Assembly: GCA_045604805.1 (NCBI GenBank)
Contig: JAZUOT010000052.1
Coordinates: 1 to 52,896 of the forward strand
DNA from: JAZUOT01 sp045604805
GTDB taxonomy: Bacteria > Bacillota > Clostridia > Oscillospirales > Acutalibacteraceae
DNA: 52,896 nt
Reading direction: 5' to 3'
The notes below the pieces were generated by a model. The model did no database searches, was not told the DNA's origin, and was given only the letters and a program-made list of their open reading frames with translations. Position numbers and translations under genes: made by a program. Shown in pieces: positions 8,082 to 16,163 of this stretch. Position 1 is the stretch's first letter, and each line of letters begins with the position of its first letter.

Positions 8082-8939
8082 ATGAGTATTGCTTCAATAG
8101 AAAAAATTATAGAAATCAAAAAGCCACTTAATTTCGACTTAAATGAAACACTAAATTGCGGACAGTGTTTTCGCTTCAAACCTTGTAGTGATGGTTGCTA
8201 TGAGGGCGTTGCAAAGAGTAAATACATAAAACTCGGGCTTTCTGATGATGAAAAATACATACGTTTTTTCGGTATAAAAAAATCAGACCTTAGTAATATA
8301 TGGGAAGACTACTTTGATCTGAATACAGATTATTCCGCTATAGCTAAACAGCTTGCAAGTATAAGCCCTTTAATGCAAAAGGCTATAGAATTTGCCCCGG
8401 GTATCAGAATATTAAAACAAGACGCATTTGAAGCTCTCTGTAGTTTTATTATTTCTCAAAATAATAATATCCCTAGGATAAGTAAAATTATCTCTAAGCT
8501 GTGTGAAACATACGGGGATATATGTGAAAATAATATTAGATTTCATGCTTTTCCAAGCGCTCAGACCATATCAAAGCTAAAACCCGAAGAACTCAGAGCT
8601 TTAGGTTGTGGCTTTAGAGATAAATATCTCTTAGACGCAGCTTCTAAAATAGTATCTGGTGAAATAAATCTTTGTGAGATCTCAAAAATGCCCCTAGATA
8701 AAGCAAAAAAAGAATTGCAAAAAATAAAGGGCGTAGGACCTAAGGTCGCTGATTGTGTGCTTTTGTATGGTATGCACAGACTGGAATGTTTCCCCGAGGA
8801 TGTCTGGATAAAACGTGCTATGAAAACCTTATTTCCTGGGAAAAACCATGAAATATTCGGGGAATATGCAGGTATAGCTCAGCAATATATCTATCATTAT
8901 AGTAGAAAAAATCCGGGGATATTTGCAATTAAGCTATAA
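8082..8939 (+). CDS. 8-oxoguanine DNA glycosylase (OGG1 type, HhH-GPD)
   Basis: The 285-residue product is a bifunctional OGG1-like glycosylase that removes 8-oxoguanine and nicks the abasic site. The N-terminal domain carries N-C-G-Q-C-F-R-F (residues 25-32). The helix-hairpin-helix is L-Q-K-I-K-G-V-G-P-K-V-A-D-C, with the catalytic lysine at 221, and the activating aspartate is D240 in F-P-E-D-V-W. S-F-I-I-S-Q-N-N-N-I is the family's helix contact with DNA. The start follows TGAGGG; an ATG-AAA-TGA triplet overlaps just before it, so the ATG at 8082 is chosen because only it opens the frame. Transcribed alone from a 17-spaced promoter. Confidence 0.88.
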   Translation: MSIASIEKIIEIKKPLNFDLNETLNCGQCFRFKPCSDGCYEGVAKSKYIKLGLSDDEKYIRFFGIKKSDLSNIWEDYFDLNTDYSAIAKQLASISPLMQKAIEFAPGIRILKQDAFEALCSFIISQNNNIPRISKIISKLCETYGDICENNIRFHAFPSAQTISKLKPEELRALGCGFRDKYLLDAASKIVSGEINLCEISKMPLDKAKKELQKIKGVGPKVADCVLLYGMHRLECFPEDVWIKRAMKTLFPGKNHEIFGEYAGIAQQYIYHYSRKNPGIFAIKL

Positions 8940-8946
8940 GCCAGTA

Positions 8947-8973
8947 ATATGTGCAATATGTGCAATATGTGCA
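8947..8973 (+). repeat. Three tandem copies of a 9-base unit before a poly-A run
   Basis: ATATGTGCA occurs three times in tandem directly after the glycosylase gene and is followed by about fifteen A. It is a short slippage-prone microsatellite with no evident function. Confidence 0.8.
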
Positions 8974-9063
8974 AAAAAAAAAAAAAATAACTTTACAATG
9001 AATAGTAGAATATTGTAGAATGCTAACATTGAGCATTTTTGCTGTAAGGAAGAGGTGACCTTT

Positions 9064-9078
9064 ATGTTTAAGACATGA
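9064..9078 (+). other. Four-codon reading frame behind a strong ribosome binding site
   Basis: A very strong GGAAGAGGTGA is followed after seven bases by ATG-TTT-AAG-ACA-TGA. The mini-frame lies about 60 bases before the surface-protein start, which has its own GGAGAG site. It may be a leader frame or the stub of a lost gene. Two TAGAAT repeats lie upstream near 9005-9020. Confidence 0.25.
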
Positions 9079-9140
9079 GCTTAAGAAGTTATAAAATTAT
9101 ATTTTGATTAAGTGTTTTTAGGAGAGAAAGGAAAAAATAA

Positions 9141-10004
9141 ATGAGTAAATTTATAACAAAATTCACAGCACTGGCACTAGCAATAACATTATTTGCAGGG
9201 ATAAATATTACAGAAATGCAAGCACTATCTAGAAACGGGGAAGGGTCCTCAATATCGGCTGCAGGTGGTGATGCAGACTTTAATATTGGCGATGGTGCGA
9301 TCACAATAAGCAAACCTTCGTCAGGTAATGGTGTAAATGTTGAGCAAAGCAATTCTGGTACTAGCGCGTCAAACGTCACAGGAACAATATCTATTACAGG
9401 GACTTCAGTTAATTCCAATTTAGTAATCGAAGATAATGTTGGAACTAGTGAGGAGCCTCTTAAATTATCATTAAATGCTTTAGATATGAAATCAAATGGT
9501 ACTGCTATAAAAATTGGTAATAAAAATTATGTAGATATGAGTATTGATGGAAATTCCACCCTCACTGGCGGCACTGATGGAAATGCAATTCTAGGCGGAA
9601 GAAACTCACATCTTACACTCAGTGGCAATCAAAAACTTACGGTAGATAGCGGTAAGGATGATGGAATTGATATGCAAGGAGCAAACGCTTCCTTGATTAT
9701 AGATGGATGTCAGCTGGTGTGCAAGAAAGATATATCGGCATATTATATGGTAATGCAAAGTGGAAGTATAGAACTTCCTGAGGATGGTACTTCAATTTGG
9801 CTTACCGCTTATGAGGCTGTGGCTATGAAGGGGCAACTTGGTGCTGCTTCTAAGGGAAAAGGCTTTGTAATGAACGGCGGAGAAGTCACAATAGCAGATG
9901 GTGACATATCTTTAGATGATGGTTTTAATATGACTGTTAATGGTGGCAGTATAAACATAACTAATTCTTGGGGGTACGGGAATAAATGGAGAATCCCAGG
10001 CTGA
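9141..10004 (+). CDS. Secreted beta-helix-like surface protein, N-terminal part (frameshifted)
   Basis: The reading frame begins with a signal peptide (K-F-I-T-K-F followed by a hydrophobic core and an A-x-A-like end near residue 28). The body is made of short repeats such as L-T-L-S-G-N-Q-K-L-T-V-D-S-G-K-D-D-G-I-D and M-N-G-G-E-V-T-I-A-D-G-D-I, the pattern of right-handed beta-helix carbohydrate-binding proteins (Cthe_2159/DUF4353-like). It stops at 10002-10004 after N-S-W-G-Y-G-N-K-W-R. Removing one A from AAA at 9984-9986 would continue smoothly into the downstream frame as Y-G-N-N-G-E-S-Q-A-D-N-T-F, so 9141-11238 was one gene of about 698 residues. Good GGAGAG ribosome binding site. Confidence 0.75.
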   Translation: MSKFITKFTALALAITLFAGINITEMQALSRNGEGSSISAAGGDADFNIGDGAITISKPSSGNGVNVEQSNSGTSASNVTGTISITGTSVNSNLVIEDNVGTSEEPLKLSLNALDMKSNGTAIKIGNKNYVDMSIDGNSTLTGGTDGNAILGGRNSHLTLSGNQKLTVDSGKDDGIDMQGANASLIIDGCQLVCKKDISAYYMVMQSGSIELPEDGTSIWLTAYEAVAMKGQLGAASKGKGFVMNGGEVTIADGDISLDDGFNMTVNGGSINITNSWGYGNKWRIPG

Positions 10005-10017
10005 TAATACCTTCACG

Positions 10018-11238
10018 ATGACAGGCGGAAGTATTGATATCGATTCTAAGAGAAGCTCGATATATATTGGAACTTATCGTCATGGTGAAGGTAAGGGAAA
10101 AATAGATATCAGCGGTGGCACTTTAAATTTGAAATCTGAAGAGAAATTTGCCTTGTACGCTGGCAAATCAATAACCATAGACGGTGAAGATACCGTAGTA
10201 AATTGTGTCGGAAATGATGATGCTATATCAGTAGGTTCTGGTACTTTGAATCTTAAAAATGGCACCGTCACCGGAAATGTTACAGATCCAAGCAAAGATG
10301 CTGCAGTTTTTGCAAATATAATCAATATTTCAGGTGGAGACCACACTTTTGTTGGCAATGGTAATACAACTTTCGGAGGTATCTGGGCTGATGAGGGTGA
10401 ATTTCACATGACTGGTGGTTCACTAGAATCTTTCTTGAGCGAAAACAATGATGGAAAAACTAAAGCAATAGTAGTCAAAAGAGGAAATAAAGCTCGCGAT
10501 TTTTGCATGGATTTCCCAGCCGATGGATATGATTTTTATCAGGGTGCAAACAAATTAGAAGCTGATGCTAATGGCCCTGTAAATTCAATTAGTGTTGAAG
10601 ATGGTATTTATGGTCAACTTGATACAAAAGTTACAGAATTCGAGTATGTTCGAATAGAGCCAAGTGAAGGATCTCAAGCAGCAAAACCTGAGATAATATT
10701 AAATGCAGGTGAAGGTGCTACAGAAGGCAAGGCAAGTATCAATCATGGAGATAAAAAATTTACTATAGATCCAGTGCCAACAAAAGATGGATATAAAATA
10801 GCAGGGTATTATTTGGACGCTGATTTCACAAAACAAATAGCTGATGCCGACGGTAATTTAATCTCAGACATAGATGGCTATGTAAATGAAAACGGTGAAT
10901 GGGTCTATGACAGTACAGAAGATATAAACATATATGTTAAATGGGAAAAAGTGATTACTAGTGATGGCGATGGAAAGAACGGCGGCGACGGAAACAACGG
11001 CGGCGACGGAAACAACGGTGGCGACGGAGAGAACAGTGGCGATGGGAACAACGGTGGCAACGGAAATAACGGTGGCGACGGAAACAACGGTGGCGACGGA
11101 AAAGGTTCCACGAGTAAAACTGGCCAAAGTTCAAAGCTAATTTTATTTGCTGTTCTTACTTCAGGTGCTACAATTTCTGCTATCAGAGCATTAAAGCATC
11201 GCAAGCAATACAAATATATGAAAACAGAACAAAGATAA
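10018..11238 (+). CDS. Surface protein, C-terminal part with degenerate sorting signal
   Basis: This frame continues the beta-helix repeats (M-T-G-G-S-I-D-I-D, I-D-I-S-G-G-T-L-N-L). They are followed by a Listeria-Bacteroides type repeat (D-G-Y-K-I-A-G-Y-Y-L-D ... I-Y-V-K-W-E-K), a Gly/Asp/Asn linker encoded by 18-base tandem repeats, and a C-terminus of S-K-T-G-Q, one hydrophobic helix and a basic tail R-A-L-K-H-R-K-Q. That end has the layout of an LPXTG sortase signal with the leucine and proline replaced. No start codon with a ribosome binding site precedes it; coding sense extends back in frame to about 9970, so it depends on the frame break at 9984-9986 being bypassed. A strong terminator follows. 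Confidence 0.7.
   Translation: MTGGSIDIDSKRSSIYIGTYRHGEGKGKIDISGGTLNLKSEEKFALYAGKSITIDGEDTVVNCVGNDDAISVGSGTLNLKNGTVTGNVTDPSKDAAVFANIINISGGDHTFVGNGNTTFGGIWADEGEFHMTGGSLESFLSENNDGKTKAIVVKRGNKARDFCMDFPADGYDFYQGANKLEADANGPVNSISVEDGIYGQLDTKVTEFEYVRIEPSEGSQAAKPEIILNAGEGATEGKASINHGDKKFTIDPVPTKDGYKIAGYYLDADFTKQIADADGNLISDIDGYVNENGEWVYDSTEDINIYVKWEKVITSDGDGKNGGDGNNGGDGNNGGDGENSGDGNNGGNGNNGGDGNNGGDGKGSTSKTGQSSKLILFAVLTSGATISAIRALKHRKQYKYMKTEQR
10966..11103 (+). repeat. 18-base tandem repeats coding Gly-Asp-Gly-Asn-Asn-Gly
   Basis: About seven units of GGCGACGGAAACAACGGY code the spacer between the Listeria-Bacteroides repeat and the C-terminal anchor. The spacer probably carries the protein across the wall; unit number may vary among strains. 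Confidence 0.85.
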
Positions 11239-11256
11239 AGATAAGCAATAAACATC

Positions 11257-11296
11257 AATAGGAGTGGAAATTAAATAAATTTCCACTCCTATTTTA
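11257..11296 (+). terminator. Intrinsic terminator of the surface-protein gene
   Basis: A 16-base perfect stem (11257-11272 with 11278-11293) around GGAGTGG/CCACTCC closes with a five-base loop and is followed by a short T-rich stretch. Confidence 0.8.
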
Positions 11297-11361
11297 ATGG
11301 TGCGCTATAAGTTTACATAGAAGCGTGATAAATATAAGCTCACTCATTATTATATATATGT

Positions 11362-11397
11362 AAAAAAATCCTGGCCAACCAAAATAGGGGGCCAGGA
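11362..11397 (-). terminator. Intrinsic terminator of the rubrerythrin gene
   Basis: On the minus strand the stem TCCTGGCC ... GGCCAGGA (11390-11397 with 11369-11376) is followed by seven T, just downstream of the rubrerythrin stop codon. Confidence 0.85.
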
Positions 11398-11418
11398 GCA
11401 ATTTATTTTATTATCTGA

Positions 11419-11955
11419 TTAATAATTCTGTGATCTCATTTCAAAATAAGACTGTGGATGCGTACATATAGGGCAAAGTTGAGGAGCTTTTTTGCCTACA
11501 ACGATATGTCCACAATTTAAGCAAATCCAGATAACTGGCTCATCTTTCTCGAAAACCTTTTTATCGCTTATATTTTTGAGCAATGCCAAGAATCTATCTT
11601 CGTGTTCTTTTTCTATTTTTGCAACACCTTCGAAAAGTTCCGCGATCTGTGTAAAGCCTTCTTCTCTAGCAGTTTGAGCAAACTCCTTATACATTTGAGT
11701 CCACTCATAGTTTTCACCTTCTGCTGCAGCCTTAAGGTTATCTTTAGTTTCCCCAACACCATCGTTTAGAAGTTTGTACCAGATTTTTGCGTGTTCTTTT
11801 TCATTATTTGCAGTTTCCTCGAATATCCTAGAAATTTGAACATAACCGTCTTTTTTCGCTTGGGATGCAAAGTAGGTGTATTTGTTTCTAGCTTGTGATT
11901 CTCCTGCAAAAGCTGTTTGTAAATTAGCCTCGGTTTTTGATCCTTTAAGTGTCAT
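11419..11955 (-). CDS. rbr: Rubrerythrin
   Basis: The 178-residue product is a di-iron peroxide reductase of anaerobes. The ferritin-like domain shows F-A-G-E-S-Q-A-R-N and E-T-A-N-N-E-K-E-H, with further E-K-E-H near residue 115. The C-terminal rubredoxin domain has C-L-N-C-G-H and C-P-I-C-T-H-P-Q, the four iron-binding cysteines. The order and length are those of classical rubrerythrin. A GGGGGAA ribosome binding site precedes it and its own terminator follows, so it is a single-gene unit. It indicates an anaerobic or microaerobic lifestyle. Confidence 0.95.
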   Translation of the reverse strand: MTLKGSKTEANLQTAFAGESQARNKYTYFASQAKKDGYVQISRIFEETANNEKEHAKIWYKLLNDGVGETKDNLKAAAEGENYEWTQMYKEFAQTAREEGFTQIAELFEGVAKIEKEHEDRFLALLKNISDKKVFEKDEPVIWICLNCGHIVVGKKAPQLCPICTHPQSYFEMRSQNY

Positions 11956-12076
11956 AATTTTAAATTCCCCCTATATCTTTAATATGGTAAAATTTCCCAG
12001 ACAAGCAAATATTATCATCGATGAATAATATTTGTCAATGTGAGCAATTTTTGTCCAAATAGTATGGATACCCAAT

Positions 12077-12103
12077 CTCTAACCTCTAACCTCTAACCTC
12101 TAA
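12077..12103 (+). repeat. CTCTAAC heptamer repeat at the clpC 3' end
   Basis: Nearly four tandem copies of CTCTAAC run into the clpC stop codon (12100-12102). The unit count could change the last residues only slightly. No function is evident. Confidence 0.75.
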
Positions 12104-14487
12104 TTTCTAAGTGCTGCCTGAAGTTTGTTTAGAAATACATAGTTTTCACCATCGTAATCGCAGAATATATCTTTGCTATCTCCTAATTCCTGACTTAAAA
12201 TTTTCTCACACAGTTTATCTTCGATTTTATTTTGTATGATTCTATAAAGTGGTCTAGCACCATTTTTTTCATCGAAACCCTGCTCACTTATTTTTATTTG
12301 AGCATACTCGCTAAATTCTATATTTAAACCTAATTTCTTTAACCTAGAACTTACATCATCAAGAGCTTTTTTGCTTATTTGCCTGATGTCATTTTGCATT
12401 AGGTTCCTGAATATTATTATTTCATCAATTCTATTTAAAAATTCAGGTTTAAACTTTTTCTTGAGCTCTGATCTTAATTTGTCATGCTTTATTTTTTCTG
12501 TATCCTTAGTATTATTTTCAGAAAAACCTAGCATGTTGTTGTTGCCGTTCAAAATATTGCTGCCGATGTTCGATGTCATTATTATGATTGTGTTGCTAAA
12601 ATTTACTGTTCTGCCTTGCGAATCAGTAAGTCTACCATCTTCTAAAATTTGCAATAGCAAATGGAATATATCTTCATGTGCTTTTTCTATTTCATCAAAA
12701 AGTACTACGGAGTATGGTTTCAAACGAACCTGTTTTGTAAGAAAACCTTCTTGTTCATGGCCTAAATACCCAGGAGGCGCTCCTATAAGTTTTGATACAC
12801 TGTGCTTTTCCATATACTCAGACATATCAATGCGCACCATAAATCTTTCATCGCCGAATAGATTCTGTGCTAAAGCACAGCTTAGTTCAGTTTTCCCGAC
12901 ACCTGTTGAACCCATAAATAAAAATGAACCAACTGGTCTTTTGGGATCTTTTAAGCCTACCCGGCTTCTTCGTATAGCTCTACACAAGGAATGTACAGCT
13001 TCATCTTGTCCTACTACTCTCTTTTTCAGTTCATCCTCCATATTCAAAAGCCTAACACTCTCGCCCTGTGTTAATTTTGTCAGTGGTATATTTGTCTGAT
13101 TAGATATTATCTGTGCGATTTTTTCTTCATCAACTATTCCTAGTTTATTAAAGCCAGTATTTCCATCTGCTGGAGCATCGGCTAAAAAATTATCGCTAGC
13201 TAAAATATCATCTCCAACAAAATTTACATTTTCTCTGTTTCTTCTCTCTTCATCTATTCTTACAAAAGCCGAGGCTTCATCTATGAGATCTATTGCTTTA
13301 TCTGGCAAATATCTTTCAGGTAAATATCTGGCTGAGAGTTCAACAGCTTTTTTTATAGCAGAATCTTTTATCTCTACATGGTGATGTTCTTCGAAATTTT
13401 CTCTCAGACCAAAAAGTATCTCTTCAGCTTGACTCTTTGATGGCTCATTTACCTCTACCTCTCCAAATCTGCGTTTTAGTGCGCTATCTTTTTCTATACA
13501 CTTTATATACTCATCTGTTGTTGTAGCACCAATCAATCTAAACTGTGCTCTAGTCAAAACCGGCTTTAATATATTAGCAGCGTCTGCAGAACCTTCTGCG
13601 GCCCCTGCTCCTACTATTGTGTGCACCTCATCCATGAAAAGTATTATATCTTCATCTTGATTTACTTCTTCTATTATTTTCCTCACACGCTCTTCAAAAT
13701 CACCCCTATATTTTGTGCCGGCAATTATAGAAGTAAGATCCAAGGCAAAAATTTTTTTCGAACTAAGATACTTCGGGACATCTCCAGCTTCTATCTTCTG
13801 GGCTAAACCTGATATTATTGCAGTTTTTCCAACTCCAGGTGGGCCTATTAGACAAGGATTGTTCTTTGTTCTTCTAGAAAGTATCCGTATAACTTTCTCT
13901 ATTTCCTCTTCTCTGCCTACCACTGGATCTAATTTTCCCTCTTTGGCAAGTTTACTTATATTTGTAGCGAATTTTTCAAGAAGTAAATTCTTTTTTTCTT
14001 TCTGTTTGTGAATTTTTTCTGATTTGCTTAGGCTGTTTAATTTTTCTTTGAGAGCCTCTGTTTTTTGAGTCTGTTCAAATAATGCATGATCACTAATGCC
14101 AAATTCATTTAAAATCGTAAGCGCACAACAATCTTTTTCTCCGGCAATAGCCATAAGTATATGCTCTGTACCGACAAATTCATCGTTAGAACTTATTGCA
14201 TTCATCAAGGACAATTTCAATGTTTCTCTGGCCTTTGGTGTGAAATTTTCGGTAGTTAATTTTGTTTTACTTCCCTTGCTAAGCTGTTTTTTTACTTTAC
14301 CCATAAATTTCCTGTAGTCTACACCTAAGTTTGCAAGAATGACATGAGCTACGCCCTTGCCCTCTTTTAATAGGCCTAATACTATATGTTCTGTTCCTAT
14401 ATATGTGTGACCCAGCTGCTGCGCTATCTCTATTGCATAGTTTAGCGCTGTATTTGCACTGTTTGTGAACTTATTGAAAATGTACAA
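12100..14487 (-). CDS. clpC: ATP-dependent Clp protease ATP-binding subunit ClpC
   Basis: The 795-residue AAA+ unfoldase has a duplicated Clp N-domain (residues 1-145, Y-I-G-T-E-H-I-V-L-G-L and F-V-G-T-E-H-I-L-M-A-I). The first ATPase module has Walker A G-P-P-G-V-G-K-T at 215-222. A middle domain follows, then a second module with G-S-T-G-V-G-K-T and sensor residues. It delivers substrates to ClpP, which is not nearby. The start is TTG with GGGGGAGG about seven bases upstream. The usual ctsR-mcsA-mcsB genes are absent, so this is a stand-alone copy. It is divergent from the small Cys-rich gene. Confidence 0.92.
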   Translation of the reverse strand: MYIFNKFTNSANTALNYAIEIAQQLGHTYIGTEHIVLGLLKEGKGVAHVILANLGVDYRKFMGKVKKQLSKGSKTKLTTENFTPKARETLKLSLMNAISSNDEFVGTEHILMAIAGEKDCCALTILNEFGISDHALFEQTQKTEALKEKLNSLSKSEKIHKQKEKKNLLLEKFATNISKLAKEGKLDPVVGREEEIEKVIRILSRRTKNNPCLIGPPGVGKTAIISGLAQKIEAGDVPKYLSSKKIFALDLTSIIAGTKYRGDFEERVRKIIEEVNQDEDIILFMDEVHTIVGAGAAEGSADAANILKPVLTRAQFRLIGATTTDEYIKCIEKDSALKRRFGEVEVNEPSKSQAEEILFGLRENFEEHHHVEIKDSAIKKAVELSARYLPERYLPDKAIDLIDEASAFVRIDEERRNRENVNFVGDDILASDNFLADAPADGNTGFNKLGIVDEEKIAQIISNQTNIPLTKLTQGESVRLLNMEDELKKRVVGQDEAVHSLCRAIRRSRVGLKDPKRPVGSFLFMGSTGVGKTELSCALAQNLFGDERFMVRIDMSEYMEKHSVSKLIGAPPGYLGHEQEGFLTKQVRLKPYSVVLFDEIEKAHEDIFHLLLQILEDGRLTDSQGRTVNFSNTIIIMTSNIGSNILNGNNNMLGFSENNTKDTEKIKHDKLRSELKKKFKPEFLNRIDEIIIFRNLMQNDIRQISKKALDDVSSRLKKLGLNIEFSEYAQIKISEQGFDEKNGARPLYRIIQNKIEDKLCEKILSQELGDSKDIFCDYDGENYVFLNKLQAALRN

Positions 14488-14720
14488 TTTTTTTCCTCCC
14501 CCGAAACCTTATTTATTTTTTCAAATTAGGTATTGGCTATTTTTAGTTTTTTTATACAGATCCATATATCAAGTTATTCAGCACATTATTTTTTTGACCA
14601 TTAATTTTTTTGTAACCAGTTTATACTTTGCACCGTATACTGTACTGTAAGCAAAAGCTCAAGACAAAAAGTTCTAGAGACAAAGCTTACATAAAAAATT
14701 TTTTAGGAGGAACTTTAATT

Positions 14721-14834
14721 ATGTGCGGTAACAATTCAGGTTTCGGAGGAAATTGTACTTGGGTTATTCTTTTGATATTAGTACTTTGCTGCTGCTGTGG
14801 TGGCGACAACAACGGCGGCGGTTGTGGTTGCTAA
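14721..14834 (+). CDS. Small Cys/Gly-rich membrane peptide (37 aa)
   Basis: The gene starts at an ATG with TAGGAGG ten bases upstream and encodes M-C-G-N-N-S-G-F-G-G, a short hydrophobic helix W-V-I-L-L-I-L-V-L, a run of four cysteines, and a G-G-D-N-N-G-G-G-C-G-C tail. Seven of 37 residues are cysteine. Similar tiny proteins in Clostridia have been annotated as high-cysteine 'chorion class' proteins and in Bacillus as YjcZ/coat-related peptides; I cannot choose between these. A strong terminator follows at 14853-14882, supporting a real transcript. Confidence 0.75.
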   Translation: MCGNNSGFGGNCTWVILLILVLCCCCGGDNNGGGCGC

Positions 14835-14852
14835 TCAAGCTTCACATGCAGC

Positions 14853-14882
14853 AAGGGAGGCAGAAATGCCTCCCTTTCTTTA
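14853..14882 (+). terminator. Intrinsic terminator of the Cys-rich peptide gene
   Basis: The stem AAGGGAGGCA/TGCCTCCCTT (14853-14862 with 14867-14876) has a four-base loop and is followed by TTCTTT. Confidence 0.85.
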
Positions 14883-14932
14883 CATAAATATAACAACACT
14901 CTAAGAAAATCTACAAATTGTGTGTTGCGTTT

Positions 14933-15808
14933 TTACGGCGTTTTATTTTTACCGAAGAAAAATGCTGTTTTCACACCTGGTCCACAGTGAGAACCTATAC
15001 TTGGTCCTATTGTTGTATACATAACATCTTTGAACTTAATTTCTGACATGATTTCCTCAGCAAATTCTTCAGCTTCTTCTTTTACATCAGCATGGCTTAT
15101 GTATAAAGTCTGAGCTTCTGGATTTTCAACTACTTCCTTTATTTTTTGTATTAATTTCCTTACTGTTTGCTTTTTACCTCTAACTTTATCAGAAACTACA
15201 AGCTTTCCTGCTTCGTTCACTCTGAGTATGGGATTTATTCCCAAGGCATGGGCAATAACCATACCGGTACGGCTCACCCTGCCACTCCTATATAAATAAG
15301 ATAAATTATCGGTTGTAAAAAAAGTATTGACATTATTTTTGTTGGCCTCTGCCCAGTCTACACACTCTTCGAAGCTTTTTCCGGCTTCTCTCATTTCAGA
15401 AGCTTTTATTGCAAGCATTCCCTCACCTATACTTGCTGTTTTGGTATCAACAACATGTACCATTGCTCCGGGAAATTCTTGAGATATCAAATCGACTGCC
15501 CTAACTGCACTGGCATTAGTCCCTGAAATTCCTGAACTCATTGTAAAATTTAATATTGGGATATTTTTCTTAGACAGCAGCTCTTTCCACACAGACAGAA
15601 AAGTTTCAGTGTTTATTTGACTTGTTTTAGGTGTGCTGCCTGCCCTCATACCTTCGTAAAATTCATGATACTGTTCTGGCTGCATGCTATCCATAAAAGA
15701 TTTTTCATTGATGCAATATTGTAATTTTATCGGGATTATATTTTTTCTTTCACAAAAATCCAAGGAAAGATCGCATCCAGAATCAACTAATATATAAAAA
15801 TCACTCAT
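14933..15808 (-). CDS. DegV family protein (fatty-acid binding)
   Basis: The 291-residue product is a DegV/FakB-type protein, which binds a fatty acid and presents it to a FakA kinase. The first strand carries L-V-D-S-G-C-D-L; the ligand loops T-P-K-T-S-Q-I-N and T-M-S-S-G-I-S-G-T are present, and R-S-G-R-V-S-R and G-S-H-C-G-P-G-V near the C-terminus are the family signatures. GGAGG lies eight bases before the start. No fakA neighbour is seen; genomes often carry several fakB copies apart from fakA. Confidence 0.92.
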   Translation of the reverse strand: MSDFYILVDSGCDLSLDFCERKNIIPIKLQYCINEKSFMDSMQPEQYHEFYEGMRAGSTPKTSQINTETFLSVWKELLSKKNIPILNFTMSSGISGTNASAVRAVDLISQEFPGAMVHVVDTKTASIGEGMLAIKASEMREAGKSFEECVDWAEANKNNVNTFFTTDNLSYLYRSGRVSRTGMVIAHALGINPILRVNEAGKLVVSDKVRGKKQTVRKLIQKIKEVVENPEAQTLYISHADVKEEAEEFAEEIMSEIKFKDVMYTTIGPSIGSHCGPGVKTAFFFGKNKTP

Positions 15809-16163
15809 TAAAATTAACCTCCAACTTAGTACTCGAAAACACTAGCAAATTATATCACCACAAACTAAAACTTGTCACGGAACTATTACTACTAGCGAAT
15901 TCTATATAATCATCACATATGGTAGAAAAAGCTATTTCTCGACTCTACTGCTGGTAGAGTGGCTAATTTTAAGAATAACATAAGAAAATGCATTTAGGCT
16001 ATGTGGGTAAAATTTCAAAAAAGGATCGTAGATAAAAAGGTGAAGGCCGGACAAAGCCGGCCTTCACTATTACTTAATTTGATTTTTTTCTAAGTTCACA
16101 CATAATCTCAAGATTCTAATTATGGATTTCCGTAGTTTTCCTTGTTCTACGACAACCCAAAAA
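15809..16163. other. Intergenic region between degV and a leader-bearing gene
   Basis: The gap of 355 bases holds the degV promoter side, a small CTCTAC/GTAGAG dyad near 15938-15958 and the terminator at 16033-16067. I see no coding frame. Confidence 0.5.
16033..16067 (-). terminator. Intrinsic terminator of the 555-residue leader-protein gene
   Basis: On the minus strand an 11-base stem GTGAAGGCCGG/CCGGCCTTCAC (16040-16050 with 16057-16067) is followed by CTTTTTATC. It lies about 100 bases after the stop codon. Confidence 0.8.
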
